Positions 13,576-22,179 of a DNA stretch of 22,605 nucleotides are shown in pieces. A program made the translations under genes and the position numbers. Each line of letters begins with the position of its first letter. The first letter of the stretch is position 1. The stretch is taken from IMG/VR virus record IMGVR_UViG_3300035158_000089, positions 1 to 22,605 of that record. The stretch is one strand, 5' to 3'. The notes beneath the pieces were generated by a model that saw nothing but the letters and a program-made list of their open reading frames with translations, was not told the origin of the DNA and searched no databases. This DNA is from a virus.

Positions 13576-15518
13576 GTAGGGGGTCCCCAATGCTCCTGTT
13601 CCTGCTTCGCCTTACACTTCTCCCAAACGCTGTAGCACGAACCTTCTACCGTCTCATCCGAGGACATCGCGTCATAGAGCCACTCAGCCCGCTCCCGCGC
13701 CCGGTCCACGCTCATCTGGCTGAGCCCATGAACAGACCGAAGCCCAGACCAGTAGTCGTCGTCCGACAGGAGCTGCTGGACAGCCGCCCTCTCAGCCCGT
13801 GTGAAGTGAGTCTGCGTCGAGTAGCTCGACTTCCAAGCGTGGAACCAGTCATACTTCTCGGTCCAGTGCTCGGGCATGAAGGACCCCCCGTGGTCGATCC
13901 CCCATATCCTGCCGTCAGCGTCCAGCCTCCAGTTCTCGTTGTTCCTGTCCTGATTGCCGATGATGACATCAAGGATGATGAGCCGTCGATGCTGGGCTCT
14001 CTGAGCTCGTGACCACGGTAGGCTGTCATCCTGAGAGCTGAAGGTGCCATGCTGCCCCAGCCAGTCCTTGCCCTCCAGACTGTCCTCCACCCACTGCATC
14101 ACGGAGGCCTTGCCGCTGTAGGGGATGCCCTGAACGTCGGTGATGTCCCGGATCACGGTCGCGGGGACCGGGTTGTCCCCACCCCAGAGCCGCTTCCCCG
14201 TGTCATAGACCGCACTCTCAGCCTCCATGAGACCGTACTGTAGGCCCTCCTGAGGCTTTATGACGGCGTGGTAGCCGTTCGGCCCCTTGACCTCGTAGGT
14301 CGGGTTGATCCCGCCACCCAGCTCCTGTGCTGAGCTCACGGAGCCATGGCCCATCTTGCGCTCGGCCACCTGAGCCAGCTCCTCGGGGGACGGACCGCCC
14401 ATCGTGGGCTCCAGCGTCTCGGGCTGTGTGGGGACCGGAGGCTGAGCTCCTGCCGGGCCTTTGGCCTGAGGCTTGATCGTAGGAGCCCCCTCAGGGCCTT
14501 TCGCAAGCACCTCCCCCATCGGGGGGATCCACCACTGCTGCTTGGGGTCCAGAGGCTTGAAGCCCGGCTCGAACAGCTTCGTCGTCCGCACGAAGCCGGT
14601 CTTGTGGTCGACCACCTCATAGGCCCCATCCTTCAGGTGCCCGACGATGGTGGCCGTCCTCCACTCAGCGTTGACCTTGATCCGGATCGTCTTGCCGTAG
14701 AGGGCGTCATACCCTTCGGCCTGTGCCCATTCAGCGTAGGCCTGAGAGGTGTCCGGCATCAGAGCCCAATGGGAAGTCGGCTGCTGGAGGGGGATGCCGA
14801 TGTCGGGCACCTTGTTGCCCACCACAGGAGCCCAGAGGTCGGAGTGCCGGTAGAACATGTGGTAGCGACCGTTCTGGTCCCTGACCCACATACGGTCCCC
14901 TTCCATCCGGGTCACAGCGCCTTTGATGTAGACGTGCTTCTTCTCCTTCGGATCGTAGGCCAGCCCGTAGACATCCTTGCCGTAGTAGCCCGCCGTGACA
15001 TCCTGCTGATACTGGAAGGCCCACGTCTCGGCGACCTTATACTGCTCCTGCGTGATGATCCCCGGAGCTCCGGGATGGTCCGGCCTCAGCGTCTTCGCGG
15101 GCTCCTCATCGGGCAGCGGCTCGATGAAGTCCGAGAGGGCGTCCTCGCCCGGTCCCGACATCGCCACGTCGAGAGCGGCCTCCCCCTCCTCTCCAAGCTG
15201 ATTGAGCGTCAGGAGCTTACGAGGGTCCTTGCTGTTGACGAATCGGTGCAGGGGGACCCCGGTCTTCCACAGGTTGTAGCGAGAACGCCCGAGGATGGCC
15301 AGAGCGAAGCCAGCATGGCGGGCGTCCATCCGGCCCATCCACGCCTCGAAGGTCAAGTCACCCTCGACCGTCCCGCCCGTTGCGGCCTGAGCCGACAGGA
15401 GCGGAGTCCCCTCGAACTCCCCTCCCGGCCCGAGGAACGCAGGGATCGGGACCTCGGTGCATCGGCAGTTCGGATGCACCGGCTTGTAGGGCATCTCACT
15501 GACTAGACGCTTCGCCAC
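13572..15518 (-). CDS. Mu F-like domain end fused to PI3K/HipA-like kinase domain
   Basis: A 648-residue protein from GTG 15518; ATG 15494, directly after the previous stop (TGA-G-ATG), is an alternative start. Its first residues, PYKPVHPNCRCTEVP, are the typical end of the Mu F/SPP1 gp7 head-morphogenesis domain. Then comes the usual downstream segment (FEAWMGRMDARHAGFALAILG, residues 58-77, and LLTLNQLGE). Residues 160-330 contain small beta modules of unknown type, and 335-385 a Pro-rich linker. Residues about 390-620 look like a kinase: GGG (401-403), Lys421 in HAVIKPQEG, Glu434, catalytic loop GNQDRNNEN (D524, N529), and metal-binding I-D-H-G (D542). All key residues are present. The W-G-I-D-H-G ending resembles PI3K/HipA-like and actinobacterial SCO1664-type proteins. 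Substrate unknown. Confidence 0.85.
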   Translation of the reverse strand: MAKRLVSEMPYKPVHPNCRCTEVPIPAFLGPGGEFEGTPLLSAQAATGGTVEGDLTFEAWMGRMDARHAGFALAILGRSRYNLWKTGVPLHRFVNSKDPRKLLTLNQLGEEGEAALDVAMSGPGEDALSDFIEPLPDEEPAKTLRPDHPGAPGIITQEQYKVAETWAFQYQQDVTAGYYGKDVYGLAYDPKEKKHVYIKGAVTRMEGDRMWVRDQNGRYHMFYRHSDLWAPVVGNKVPDIGIPLQQPTSHWALMPDTSQAYAEWAQAEGYDALYGKTIRIKVNAEWRTATIVGHLKDGAYEVVDHKTGFVRTTKLFEPGFKPLDPKQQWWIPPMGEVLAKGPEGAPTIKPQAKGPAGAQPPVPTQPETLEPTMGGPSPEELAQVAERKMGHGSVSSAQELGGGINPTYEVKGPNGYHAVIKPQEGLQYGLMEAESAVYDTGKRLWGGDNPVPATVIRDITDVQGIPYSGKASVMQWVEDSLEGKDWLGQHGTFSSQDDSLPWSRAQRAQHRRLIILDVIIGNQDRNNENWRLDADGRIWGIDHGGSFMPEHWTEKYDWFHAWKSSYSTQTHFTRAERAAVQQLLSDDDYWSGLRSVHGLSQMSVDRARERAEWLYDAMSSDETVEGSCYSVWEKCKAKQEQEHWGPPT

Positions 15519-17685
15519 CCGGCATCACCCTCTTGCTCTTGGGGATCAGCCTCCCCGTCTTCAGATCGTAGCAGGGGGGCTTCCCCTTCATCAGCATGAT
15601 CCTGTTCGCAGCCTTCATCTGCTCCCGCGTCCTCGGCCCAAGCTGACCCGTCGAGGCCTCGATGATCGCCTGCCCCGGAGTCATCCCGGCAAACCTGTCT
15701 CTCTCGCGCCTTCTGGCCACTCTCTCGGCCTCCACCAAGCCCCAGAGCTCATCGAGCTCCTCCTCGGTCGCTACGTGAGCATAGACCTCCGTGATGCCCC
15801 AATACATCTCCTCAAGGTCCGGATTCTTGTCGGGGTCCTGCGGGTCCCAAGGCCCCATGAGCCCCTCATCGTAGTCGTCAGGGGGCTCGTCGCCCCACGC
15901 CGCATCGTAGTTGTAGTCGGCCTCGACACGCCCCTCGTCGATACTGTCGATGATGATCTTCGTGCCCTTGGGCAGGATCATCTCGTCCTCATCGTAGGCG
16001 CTGTAGGCACTGATGTCGAAGCCATGGATCGGGTTGCCGTCACCCCCCTCAAGGTGAAAGATCACGCCCTGAGGCTGGCTGTAAGCATGACCACCCAGGG
16101 AGCCCCCAGCAGACAGCTCAGCGATCTCACCCTGCCCAGAGAAGCCCTCCATGCCCCCCATCTCGAATCGCCCGTTGTGCTGCGACAGAGCCCGCCTGAA
16201 GGGCCTGAGGAAGTCCTCCTTGGCGTCCTCAGGTCCATCACCCCCGAAGTTGTAGCCCCTGTGGATCTCGTCCAGACGGAGCCTCGTCGCCTGACCGAGC
16301 TGCTGCATGATCTCCCGGCCCTGAGTCAGCGTCGGTGTCCCGCCTCCCCGCACAGCAGAGGGGCCACCTCCAGCCCACCTCTGGAGAGACTCAGAGATGG
16401 CCTGCCGGTCCTCGCCCGAGAGCCCCGCGTCCTGCAGCCGGTTCATCAGGTTCCTGAAGTTGGCCTGCGAGTTCTCCTGCGAGATGGCGTTCGGGATGCC
16501 CTGAGAGTCCTTCTGGTCGTGAGGCAGGTCACGCCATGCCTCAGGCCACGAGTAGTCGTCGTCCCGGTAGAACCCCCGTGGCCCCACATGAGCTGCATGG
16601 GCCTCCTGCAGCGCCCTGAGCTCAGCGGGGTTGAGAGGCCCCTGCGACGGATCGCCGTAGATACGCTGTGCCAGTGGCTGAGGAGCCTTGGGACCGGCCT
16701 TGAACCGCTCGGGGTAATACCACTCCGTCTTGTCGAGATCGGCACACTGGATGCAGGTCTTCGTGTCGAAGGTCGCCAGCCACTGCAGACCGATCACGTC
16801 ACCCGCCTCAGCCGCCGCGTCGAACTGCTCCCGTGTGATGGCATTCTGAATCCGGGCCATCTCGGTGTTGGCCACAATGGCTGCCTTGTGCTTCAGGGAG
16901 GCGGGGAGGGCATCCCTGAGCCTGCTAATGGTCCTCGCCCGCCCGGCTCCCTCCGTGAGCCCACCAAGAATGATCGACCGGACGAAGGGCTTCTGGTCGA
17001 TAGCCCAGCCGTCCGTGAAGTAGTTGAGACGGTCCGACCAGCTCTGACCGTCCCACGGAGCCGGGTTGTCGAGAATCCGGCTCACGTCCTCGTGCTTGTA
17101 GGCACTGTAGAGCCCCACCTTCTGCGCGTGGAGCTCAAAAGGGTCATACTCATCACCCGGCCAGTCCTCACGGCTCCACTCGACGAGCTGGCCCCCGATA
17201 CTGACCGATCCGTAGCCCGGCTCGTCAGCCTTGGCCTCCTGAAGCTGGAACCTCTCCAGATCGAGGTCGCTGAGCTCAGGAGCACAGTATTCGCCGATGA
17301 AGAACCGCCAGAAGCGGCTCTCATGGGTAATCTGCTGGCGCAGGAACCATGTGAAGGCCCTATGGACACGTCGAGCGTATAGCGGCACGAGATCGTCCAC
17401 GATCCGGTCCGTGAGCTCATCAGCCAGCAGGTTGGGGTCTACGCCGGTCTCCCCCGCGTGACTGGATGCCCACTCACGGGCCTCCTCATCATCAACGTCC
17501 CGGTTCCACGGGTAGCCCCTGAGCACAGTGGGTCTCAGGGCGTTCCTCGTCATCTTCTGGGCCATCTGGCCCATCTGCCCGACGAAGTTGCGCCCCTGCC
17601 GGTCGAGGAAGACCATGTGGGCGAACCACAGGTCCGTCATCTCCTGCAGGAGCTCACGGACTACCCGTTGGCGCTCCTTGCTCAT
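15496..17685 (-). CDS. Mu F-like minor head protein with ADP-ribosyltransferase-like insert
   Basis: A 729-residue protein, ATG 17685, coupled to the portal stop as ATGA. Residues about 245-325 are a Mu F/SPP1 gp7-type head morphogenesis domain (AIVANTEMARIQNAIT, QWLATFDTKTCIQCADLDKTE; C311 and C314). The expected HPNCRC end of that domain is missing here and occurs at the start of the next gene. In between, residues about 470-585 match ADP-ribosyltransferase exoenzymes: EIHRGY (R476), GFSGQGEIAELSAGGS, GVIFHLEGGDG, ISAYSAYDEDEMILPKGTKI with the E-x-E pair E566/E568. A weak point is the absence of a strict S-T-S triad. The domain would transfer ADP-ribose from NAD to an unknown target, perhaps after injection as for T4 Alt. 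The C-terminus (EQMKAANRIMLMKGKPP) is basic. Confidence 0.88.
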   Translation of the reverse strand: MSKERQRVVRELLQEMTDLWFAHMVFLDRQGRNFVGQMGQMAQKMTRNALRPTVLRGYPWNRDVDDEEAREWASSHAGETGVDPNLLADELTDRIVDDLVPLYARRVHRAFTWFLRQQITHESRFWRFFIGEYCAPELSDLDLERFQLQEAKADEPGYGSVSIGGQLVEWSREDWPGDEYDPFELHAQKVGLYSAYKHEDVSRILDNPAPWDGQSWSDRLNYFTDGWAIDQKPFVRSIILGGLTEGAGRARTISRLRDALPASLKHKAAIVANTEMARIQNAITREQFDAAAEAGDVIGLQWLATFDTKTCIQCADLDKTEWYYPERFKAGPKAPQPLAQRIYGDPSQGPLNPAELRALQEAHAAHVGPRGFYRDDDYSWPEAWRDLPHDQKDSQGIPNAISQENSQANFRNLMNRLQDAGLSGEDRQAISESLQRWAGGGPSAVRGGGTPTLTQGREIMQQLGQATRLRLDEIHRGYNFGGDGPEDAKEDFLRPFRRALSQHNGRFEMGGMEGFSGQGEIAELSAGGSLGGHAYSQPQGVIFHLEGGDGNPIHGFDISAYSAYDEDEMILPKGTKIIIDSIDEGRVEADYNYDAAWGDEPPDDYDEGLMGPWDPQDPDKNPDLEEMYWGITEVYAHVATEEELDELWGLVEAERVARRRERDRFAGMTPGQAIIEASTGQLGPRTREQMKAANRIMLMKGKPPCYDLKTGRLIPKSKRVMPGGEASSQ

Positions 17686-19178
17686 GCAGCAGCCGCCGTG
17701 CCCTGAGCCACCTTGCCGTCACTGCCTCCCGTCGCCGACTTGCTGCTCCCATCACCTCCCCCCGCGTTGTGGGGGTAGATGGCTCCGGGAATCTCGTCCT
17801 GCTCGGGGTTGCGCTGGACCCGCTCACGCTCCTCGATGGGATCAAGGCCGTCCTGCTCCTGCCACGTCTCGACGCTGAGAACGCCGTGGGCCAGCTTGAT
17901 CTCGTTGCCACGGGCCTCGTCGAGCTGACGACGAGCGACGACGCGGGGTCCCTTGAAGCTGAGGAGCACGTCGTTGGCGTCCTCGGGGAGCTTGCCGATC
18001 TTGATCCTGTGCTGCAGCCAACGGGTGGCGACGGGAGCCCAGAAGTCGCTGGCGTCCCCCTGCCAGAGCTGGAACTCCATGACCGAGGAGCCCTCAGCCA
18101 CCATGATCGAGCTGTAGTTGACCTCGGACACGTCCCCGGTGACGTGGTGCTCACCGATGGACGCCCCGGCTGCGATCTGCAAGAGGACGGCCCGCCCGTC
18201 GTGCTGCACGTCCTGAGCCTGCACATTGGGGGCCTCGAAGCGGTAGTTGACGCCCCTCGACGTGTCGAGGATCGAGCCCGGCCTGAAGGTCTCGGCCTGC
18301 ACGGTCTCGTTGTTCTGGTCCGTCACGTCCTTGAACTTCATGCTCGACCGCAGGGTGCGGATCGAGGTCGGACTCGCGGACTCGAACTCACGGACGAGGA
18401 CAATAGCCGCTCTCGCCTTGTTTAGGGCCATCCTGTAGGTCAGCCACTGGTCGTAGCGTTTGATTGGGGTGCAGAGAATCCAGAGCAGCGGGAGGCCCCG
18501 GATCAGCGTGTCATCGACCTCACACTTCCAGAACTGCACGTCCTCGGCTGGGATGTAGTCGGTCTTCTGATCCGGCGTCCACGCAAAGCGGGTGATCTTG
18601 ACCACGTCATCGTCTTCGGTCTCGATCCCCTGCGTAAACTTGCTGTCGCCCGCCGAGTCCCTGATGTGCTCGGGCTCAAGGAAGCGGTAGTTGAACTCCC
18701 CGCCGCTGTCGAAGATACGGAGGAACACCTCACCGTCTCTCGCGGCCCTCCGGATGCTCTCCTGCTCGTTGCGCCTCTGCTTCATCCTGACGCTGTCGAC
18801 GGCCCACTGACGCCTGATCTCGCGGATCAGATCGTCATCCTCGCACTGGCTAACGACGAGCTGGAGCCCACGAGGCCCCACCGTATACTTCTGCAGGGTC
18901 CTGATGACGGCCCGCCCCGTGGGAGCCTCAGCCAGCGCACGGGTCTCACCCCTGACCTCGTCCAGCGAGGAGGCGTCTCGCTCCCTCGCCGTGGCTGCCT
19001 TGCCCAGAGGGACCCAATCAGCATCCTCCTCGGCAGTCACCTGAGCGATGCTCTTGGCCTCCTGAAGCTGGGTGAGGGCCAACTGGAGCTGCTCGATCTC
19101 GACGGCGGCTCGGGCCTCGAAAAGGCGATCCTCGGCCACTTCCCTCTTGGTCCGTCTACGTCTCACTGTCTTGGCCAT
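17682..19178 (-). CDS. Portal protein
   Basis: A 498-residue protein; ATG 19178 is preferred to the GTG directly before it because GGGGAG is better spaced. The N-terminus is a basic helical segment. The core has the usual portal sections (TGRAVIRTLQKYTVGPRGLQLVV; then RRAARDGEVFLRIFDSGGEFNYRFLEPEHI; then WTPDQKTDYIPAEDVQFWK; then PIKRYDQWLTYRMALNKARAAIVLV; then a long beta/alpha end). The C-terminus is a Gly/Ser/Ala-rich linker. Length and sequence style are typical of the lambda B/SPP1 gp6-like superfamily. It sits between TerL and the Mu F-like genes and would form the dodecameric DNA gate. It overlaps the zinc-ribbon gene by 23 bp. Confidence 0.92.
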   Translation of the reverse strand: MAKTVRRRRTKREVAEDRLFEARAAVEIEQLQLALTQLQEAKSIAQVTAEEDADWVPLGKAATARERDASSLDEVRGETRALAEAPTGRAVIRTLQKYTVGPRGLQLVVSQCEDDDLIREIRRQWAVDSVRMKQRRNEQESIRRAARDGEVFLRIFDSGGEFNYRFLEPEHIRDSAGDSKFTQGIETEDDDVVKITRFAWTPDQKTDYIPAEDVQFWKCEVDDTLIRGLPLLWILCTPIKRYDQWLTYRMALNKARAAIVLVREFESASPTSIRTLRSSMKFKDVTDQNNETVQAETFRPGSILDTSRGVNYRFEAPNVQAQDVQHDGRAVLLQIAAGASIGEHHVTGDVSEVNYSSIMVAEGSSVMEFQLWQGDASDFWAPVATRWLQHRIKIGKLPEDANDVLLSFKGPRVVARRQLDEARGNEIKLAHGVLSVETWQEQDGLDPIEERERVQRNPEQDEIPGAIYPHNAGGGDGSSKSATGGSDGKVAQGTAAAA

Positions 19179-19476
19179 CACCTTCTCCCCTCAAGGCCAT
19201 GAACGGTTGCGCGATGCTGATGACGAGCTCACGGGTGATCCTGAGCTCCCGGCTGAGCTCCTCGATGGACCGAGCCAGCCTCTCCTGTCCGGCTGGGAGC
19301 TCAGGAGCATACGGCAGGGGTGCTGGAAGCCCTCCTGCCACACCGTCACGGGCCTGACTGAGACACCTGTCGCAGCCCACGATCCCGTGAACGGTGTCAT
19401 AGAGCAGGACGGCCTGTCGCCCGCAGTCGGGGCAGGTGCCGTCCTGAGCGATCACTTTGATGGTCTTGTCGGCCAT
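19156..19476 (-). CDS. Small zinc-ribbon protein
   Basis: A 106-residue protein starting at ATG 19476, overlapping the TerL stop by one base (TAATG). It has two Cys pairs, CPDC (15-18) and CDRC (35-38), separated by 16 residues, which is a zinc-ribbon pattern, followed by a linker and a helix with ARSIEELSRELRITRELVIS. Proteins like this near terminase and portal genes are common but without a defined role. It may bind DNA or TerL during packaging; this is inference. The gene overlaps the portal start by 23 bp. Confidence 0.8.
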   Translation of the reverse strand: MADKTIKVIAQDGTCPDCGRQAVLLYDTVHGIVGCDRCLSQARDGVAGGLPAPLPYAPELPAGQERLARSIEELSRELRITRELVISIAQPFMALRGEGDGQDSET

Positions 19477-20999
19477 TACCAGCCCCTCAGGAAGTTGCTG
19501 AAGCCCGGTGTGACGGGCATCTCGGTCGCCAGCAGGTGACCGGCCATCTCCTCAGCGGTCGTCGCGTAGATGGTCGCCTCGGCCCTGTCGGGGCTCCTCC
19601 TGCCGTCCTTCTTCATCACCCTCTTGCTCTCAATCCTCAGGCGGTCCTTGCCATCCTGCTCATACTTGCGGCCCGCAAGCTGATTGATGAGGACCCTGTC
19701 GTCCGGGATGCAGATGAGCTGGTCCCTGAACAGGTCCCTCATCGTGAACCACGCCTCCGTGATCCAGTTGGCGTAGCGGGTGTTGTGGGGAGCTCTCGCC
19801 TGATGATTGATGGCGATGGGCTCCCAGCCGTGATCGGCCAGATAGTCCGTCACAGCGCCCCCGATCCCGGTGTCGTCGACGAGGACCCTCTGAGGGAACA
19901 TGTTCCAGTCCTGCAGGTTCCTGTGGACCTTCTGGGAGCTCCACGTCAGGGGCTTGCGGTCCCACGTCTCGATGGCCCGGACCCAGCCGCCCTGAGCGAA
20001 GACCTGACAGCTCTCATCCTGCCCGTAGCGGGCGATGTCGACGCCCGAGTAGAGGTTGAGCTTCTTGGAGAGCTCCTTGGCCCTCTCGGCGATCTCGGTG
20101 CCCTCAATGCACGGCAGGATCGAGCTGAGCGAGATGACGGTGTCCTCGCCCTCATGGGGAAACTCGGCGAGGTCCATCGACCAGAACAGCGGCCCGTCTT
20201 CCCCGAGCTCCTCCAGATCGGCCTGAATCTCGTCCATGCCGATCATCTGGCTCTCGTAGGCCGAAATCTTGAACTCCGTCCACAGGGAGCTCTGCGTGGC
20301 GTCGTAGTAGGCTCCGAAGGGGCTGGCGGGCGTGGAGGCCACGATCCACCACAGCTTCACGTCGAAGACGCCCCTGCCCCGGAGGATTCGACGAGCCGCG
20401 TCCCAGATGTCGGACTTCACGGCCTTGGCCTCGTCGAAGATGACGAGGACATACTTCGAGTGGATGCCCTCGAAGGTGTGCTCCTTAGAGGCCGTCCGAC
20501 CGATGGCATACCACTTGTCCGAGACGTTGATCCCCGTCTTCTGGAGGTCCTTCGGCGTCCAGACCACGTCCTCGGGGTCCAGCACCTTCGCGGCCCAGAA
20601 CGGTATCTCACGCCAGAGCTGGTCCCTGATCTGGCTCCATGTGCCCGCCGTGGTGACGACGGCCCCGTCCGGGTAGTTGTCGAGGAACCACAGGACGAGG
20701 ATCGCCAGCAGCGCCGTCTTCCCGGCCCCATTCGGGAACCGGAGGATGTAGCGCCCCGGCTCAGAGACCATCTGGAGGGCCTCGTCCTGATAGCTCCTCC
20801 CCGCGTCCAGCGTCAGCCGCCCCGCAGCCATCTGAGCCCGAGCCCACATGTGCTCGTTCGGATGCTCCTCCAGCCACTGCTCCAGCTCAGCCCGGCCCCG
20901 ATACTTGATCCCCTCAAACCCCAGCTTATGCAGAGCCCACCTGTCCGGGTTCGCCCGGTAGAACAGGGTCCGGCCCGCTTCTCTGCTCAGCTCAGTCAA
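19476..20999 (-). CDS. terL: Terminase large subunit
   Basis: A 507-residue ATPase-nuclease that drives DNA into the prohead. Walker A is FPNGAGKT (88-95), Walker B VLVIFDE (184-190), and the ATPase coupling motif is near WWIVASTP. The nuclease half has D321 in SGVDIARYG, D375/D376 in VLVDDTGIGG and D471 in SPDRAEA, the three acidic clusters of the RNase H-like fold. The only possible start is TTG 20999, since a stop in frame (TGA) lies 21 bases upstream and no ATG or GTG intervenes; GGGAGG sits eight bases before it. The gene is complete and closely coupled to the zinc-ribbon gene. Confidence 0.97.
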   Translation of the reverse strand: MTELSREAGRTLFYRANPDRWALHKLGFEGIKYRGRAELEQWLEEHPNEHMWARAQMAAGRLTLDAGRSYQDEALQMVSEPGRYILRFPNGAGKTALLAILVLWFLDNYPDGAVVTTAGTWSQIRDQLWREIPFWAAKVLDPEDVVWTPKDLQKTGINVSDKWYAIGRTASKEHTFEGIHSKYVLVIFDEAKAVKSDIWDAARRILRGRGVFDVKLWWIVASTPASPFGAYYDATQSSLWTEFKISAYESQMIGMDEIQADLEELGEDGPLFWSMDLAEFPHEGEDTVISLSSILPCIEGTEIAERAKELSKKLNLYSGVDIARYGQDESCQVFAQGGWVRAIETWDRKPLTWSSQKVHRNLQDWNMFPQRVLVDDTGIGGAVTDYLADHGWEPIAINHQARAPHNTRYANWITEAWFTMRDLFRDQLICIPDDRVLINQLAGRKYEQDGKDRLRIESKRVMKKDGRRSPDRAEATIYATTAEEMAGHLLATEMPVTPGFSNFLRGW

Positions 21000-21460
21000 A
21001 GCCTTAGCCTCCCGCGTTCAGGCCCTTCCCCCCTATAACCCCCCTTCCCCCACACCCCCCTAAGGGGGTGTGTGGTGGGGGATAAGGGGTCAGAGATATG
21101 AGAGATGAGGACGAGGGGGCTAAGCACTTGGCATCGACTGCGGGGGTCAGGGCAGTCGTGTGGGAGGAGCACTCAGCCCCCGGAGTGTCTAAGGCTTTGG
21201 CATCGGGCACGGAGACGCCCCGCATTTGGTGACCTGTGAGGGAGTGAGGTCGCTCGGGGCCTCCTGCCCCTCCTGAGCTTCTGGGGAGGTCCCGGCGTTC
21301 GTTGAGATGGCTTCTGCCCCGGAGCTCATGGAGCCTAAGCCTCTCTGGCTGTGCCATACTACATGTGTTGATAGCACCAGCCACAATGCTGTGTGCTACA
21401 CTGAGAGGCTCTCTCGTGGCCATGTGTGGCATTAGGCTACGTCCGATAACAGGTGTAATG
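21000..21460 (-). other. 460-bp non-coding or weakly coding gap between small and large terminase
   Basis: This is the longest stretch without a convincing gene. It has two overlapping weak minus-strand ORFs (21004-21432 and 21189-21386), neither with the codon style or composition of the other genes. It holds a strong G/C-rich hairpin (21052-21071, extended imperfectly to about 21037-21090), two 17-bp imperfect direct repeats (21120-21136 and 21189-21205) and a 10-bp inverted word shared with the TerL start. Such a gap next to terS in this phage class often holds the packaging site (cos or pac). No promoter can be called with confidence. Confidence 0.5.
21052..21071. repeat. G/C-rich hairpin in the terminase gap
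   Basis: Perfect 8-bp stem ACACCCCC/GGGGGTGT with a CTAA loop. C/G-rich flanks extend it imperfectly on both sides: ACCCC(CC)TT-type words at about 21037-21048 face TAAGGGGT at 21083-21090. There is no U-run on either strand, so a simple intrinsic terminator is unlikely. Attenuation, RNA protection or a packaging signal are possible. Confidence 0.6.
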
Positions 21461-22165
21461 TTAGGTGCCTGAGATACGCCTCTGTGCTGTGGGCTCCTGA
21501 GCGTCCTCTACTACAGTGGCCTCAGCCTCCACAGTATTGGCCCTCAGCCACTCCTCTATCTCCCTGTCTTCTGCTCGGCGTCCTTCCTGAGGGCCTATAC
21601 CGAGGTCCATCTTATGCACGATCTCCCCGAGGTTGTCTATAACCCTAGCCAAACGCTCCCCGGCTTGTATGAGCTCAGCATCCGACATCTTGCCGTCGAA
21701 GCCTGTCAGGGCCTTGGGCGCGATCATGGTATGGCCGCATTCGCTACATACGATCCCATGCTCAGAGGCCTCCAGACGGCCTCTAATACGGTTCAGAGTG
21801 CGTTCTAGGACGTTCCAAGCCAGTCGGATTGCGCGTAGGCGAGAAACGGTTCTTGCGTTCCCCGTCAGACTTTCCTCCTCACGCATCTGCTCAAACCACT
21901 GGCTCACCGTCGTTGTGGGCACCCCGAACTTCCTACTCGCAGAGCTCAAGGACCCCGTTTTCATCACATGGGCTAAGGCTTTCTCCCTCGTTTCCTCTGA
22001 CCACCTCGTTCCCTGCAGGCCTTTCTCCTCACGTTCCTTGGCTTCCTGCAAGTCCTTCCCTACTCTACCCTTGCGTTTAGCTCTCCTGAGAGCCGTCTTG
22101 TCAGGATGCCTATCTGACTTGCCCTCGTAGAGCTTCCTGCGGCCTTCCCAGCTCGATTTTGCCAA
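21461..22165 (-). CDS. Helix-turn-helix protein, probable small terminase subunit
   Basis: A 234-residue protein in the position of terS. TTG 22165 is the likely start, since the next Met is at residue 69. Residues 1-55 are strongly basic and helical. Residues about 57-92 form a helix-turn-helix (RWSEETREKALAHVMKTG, then SRKFGVPTTTVSQWF), as in small terminases and transposase-like DNA binders. Residues 105-135 are a helix, followed by a single CSECGH pair (C140, C143) with no second pair. The rest is helical with an acidic end. The DNA-binding part is clear. TerS is inferred from position before TerL; the 460-bp gap is unusual for this. Confidence 0.7.
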   Translation of the reverse strand: MAKSSWEGRRKLYEGKSDRHPDKTALRRAKRKGRVGKDLQEAKEREEKGLQGTRWSEETREKALAHVMKTGSLSSASRKFGVPTTTVSQWFEQMREEESLTGNARTVSRLRAIRLAWNVLERTLNRIRGRLEASEHGIVCSECGHTMIAPKALTGFDGKMSDAELIQAGERLARVIDNLGEIVHKMDLGIGPQEGRRAEDREIEEWLRANTVEAEATVVEDAQEPTAQRRISGT

Positions 22166-22179
22166 AGGCTTGTCCCTGT

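Noticed and set aside
15496-15518. Simple sequencing frameshift between the two Mu F-like genes
   Set aside because: It cannot be excluded, but the clean TGA-G-ATG coupling matches the style of other junctions here, so I treat the split as real pending read-level check.
15775-17382. 535-codon plus-strand open frame opposite the Mu F-like gene
   Set aside because: Same antisense effect; the minus-strand gene has clear domains and coupled ends. The similar plus-strand frames at 14346-15506 and 19536-21038 are rejected likewise.
21004-21432. 142-codon minus ORF ending four bases before TerL
   Set aside because: It has a suggestive end position but its codon choice and composition (Pro/Gly/Ser low complexity, hairpin-encoded) differ from all neighbours, and no ribosome site or domain was seen. 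Kept as non-coding gap with low certainty.
21361-21470. Promoter in the terS-terL gap (TTGTGG with TAGTAT)
   Set aside because: The spacer is 19 bp and both boxes are poor matches; not better than chance in an AT-richer patch.
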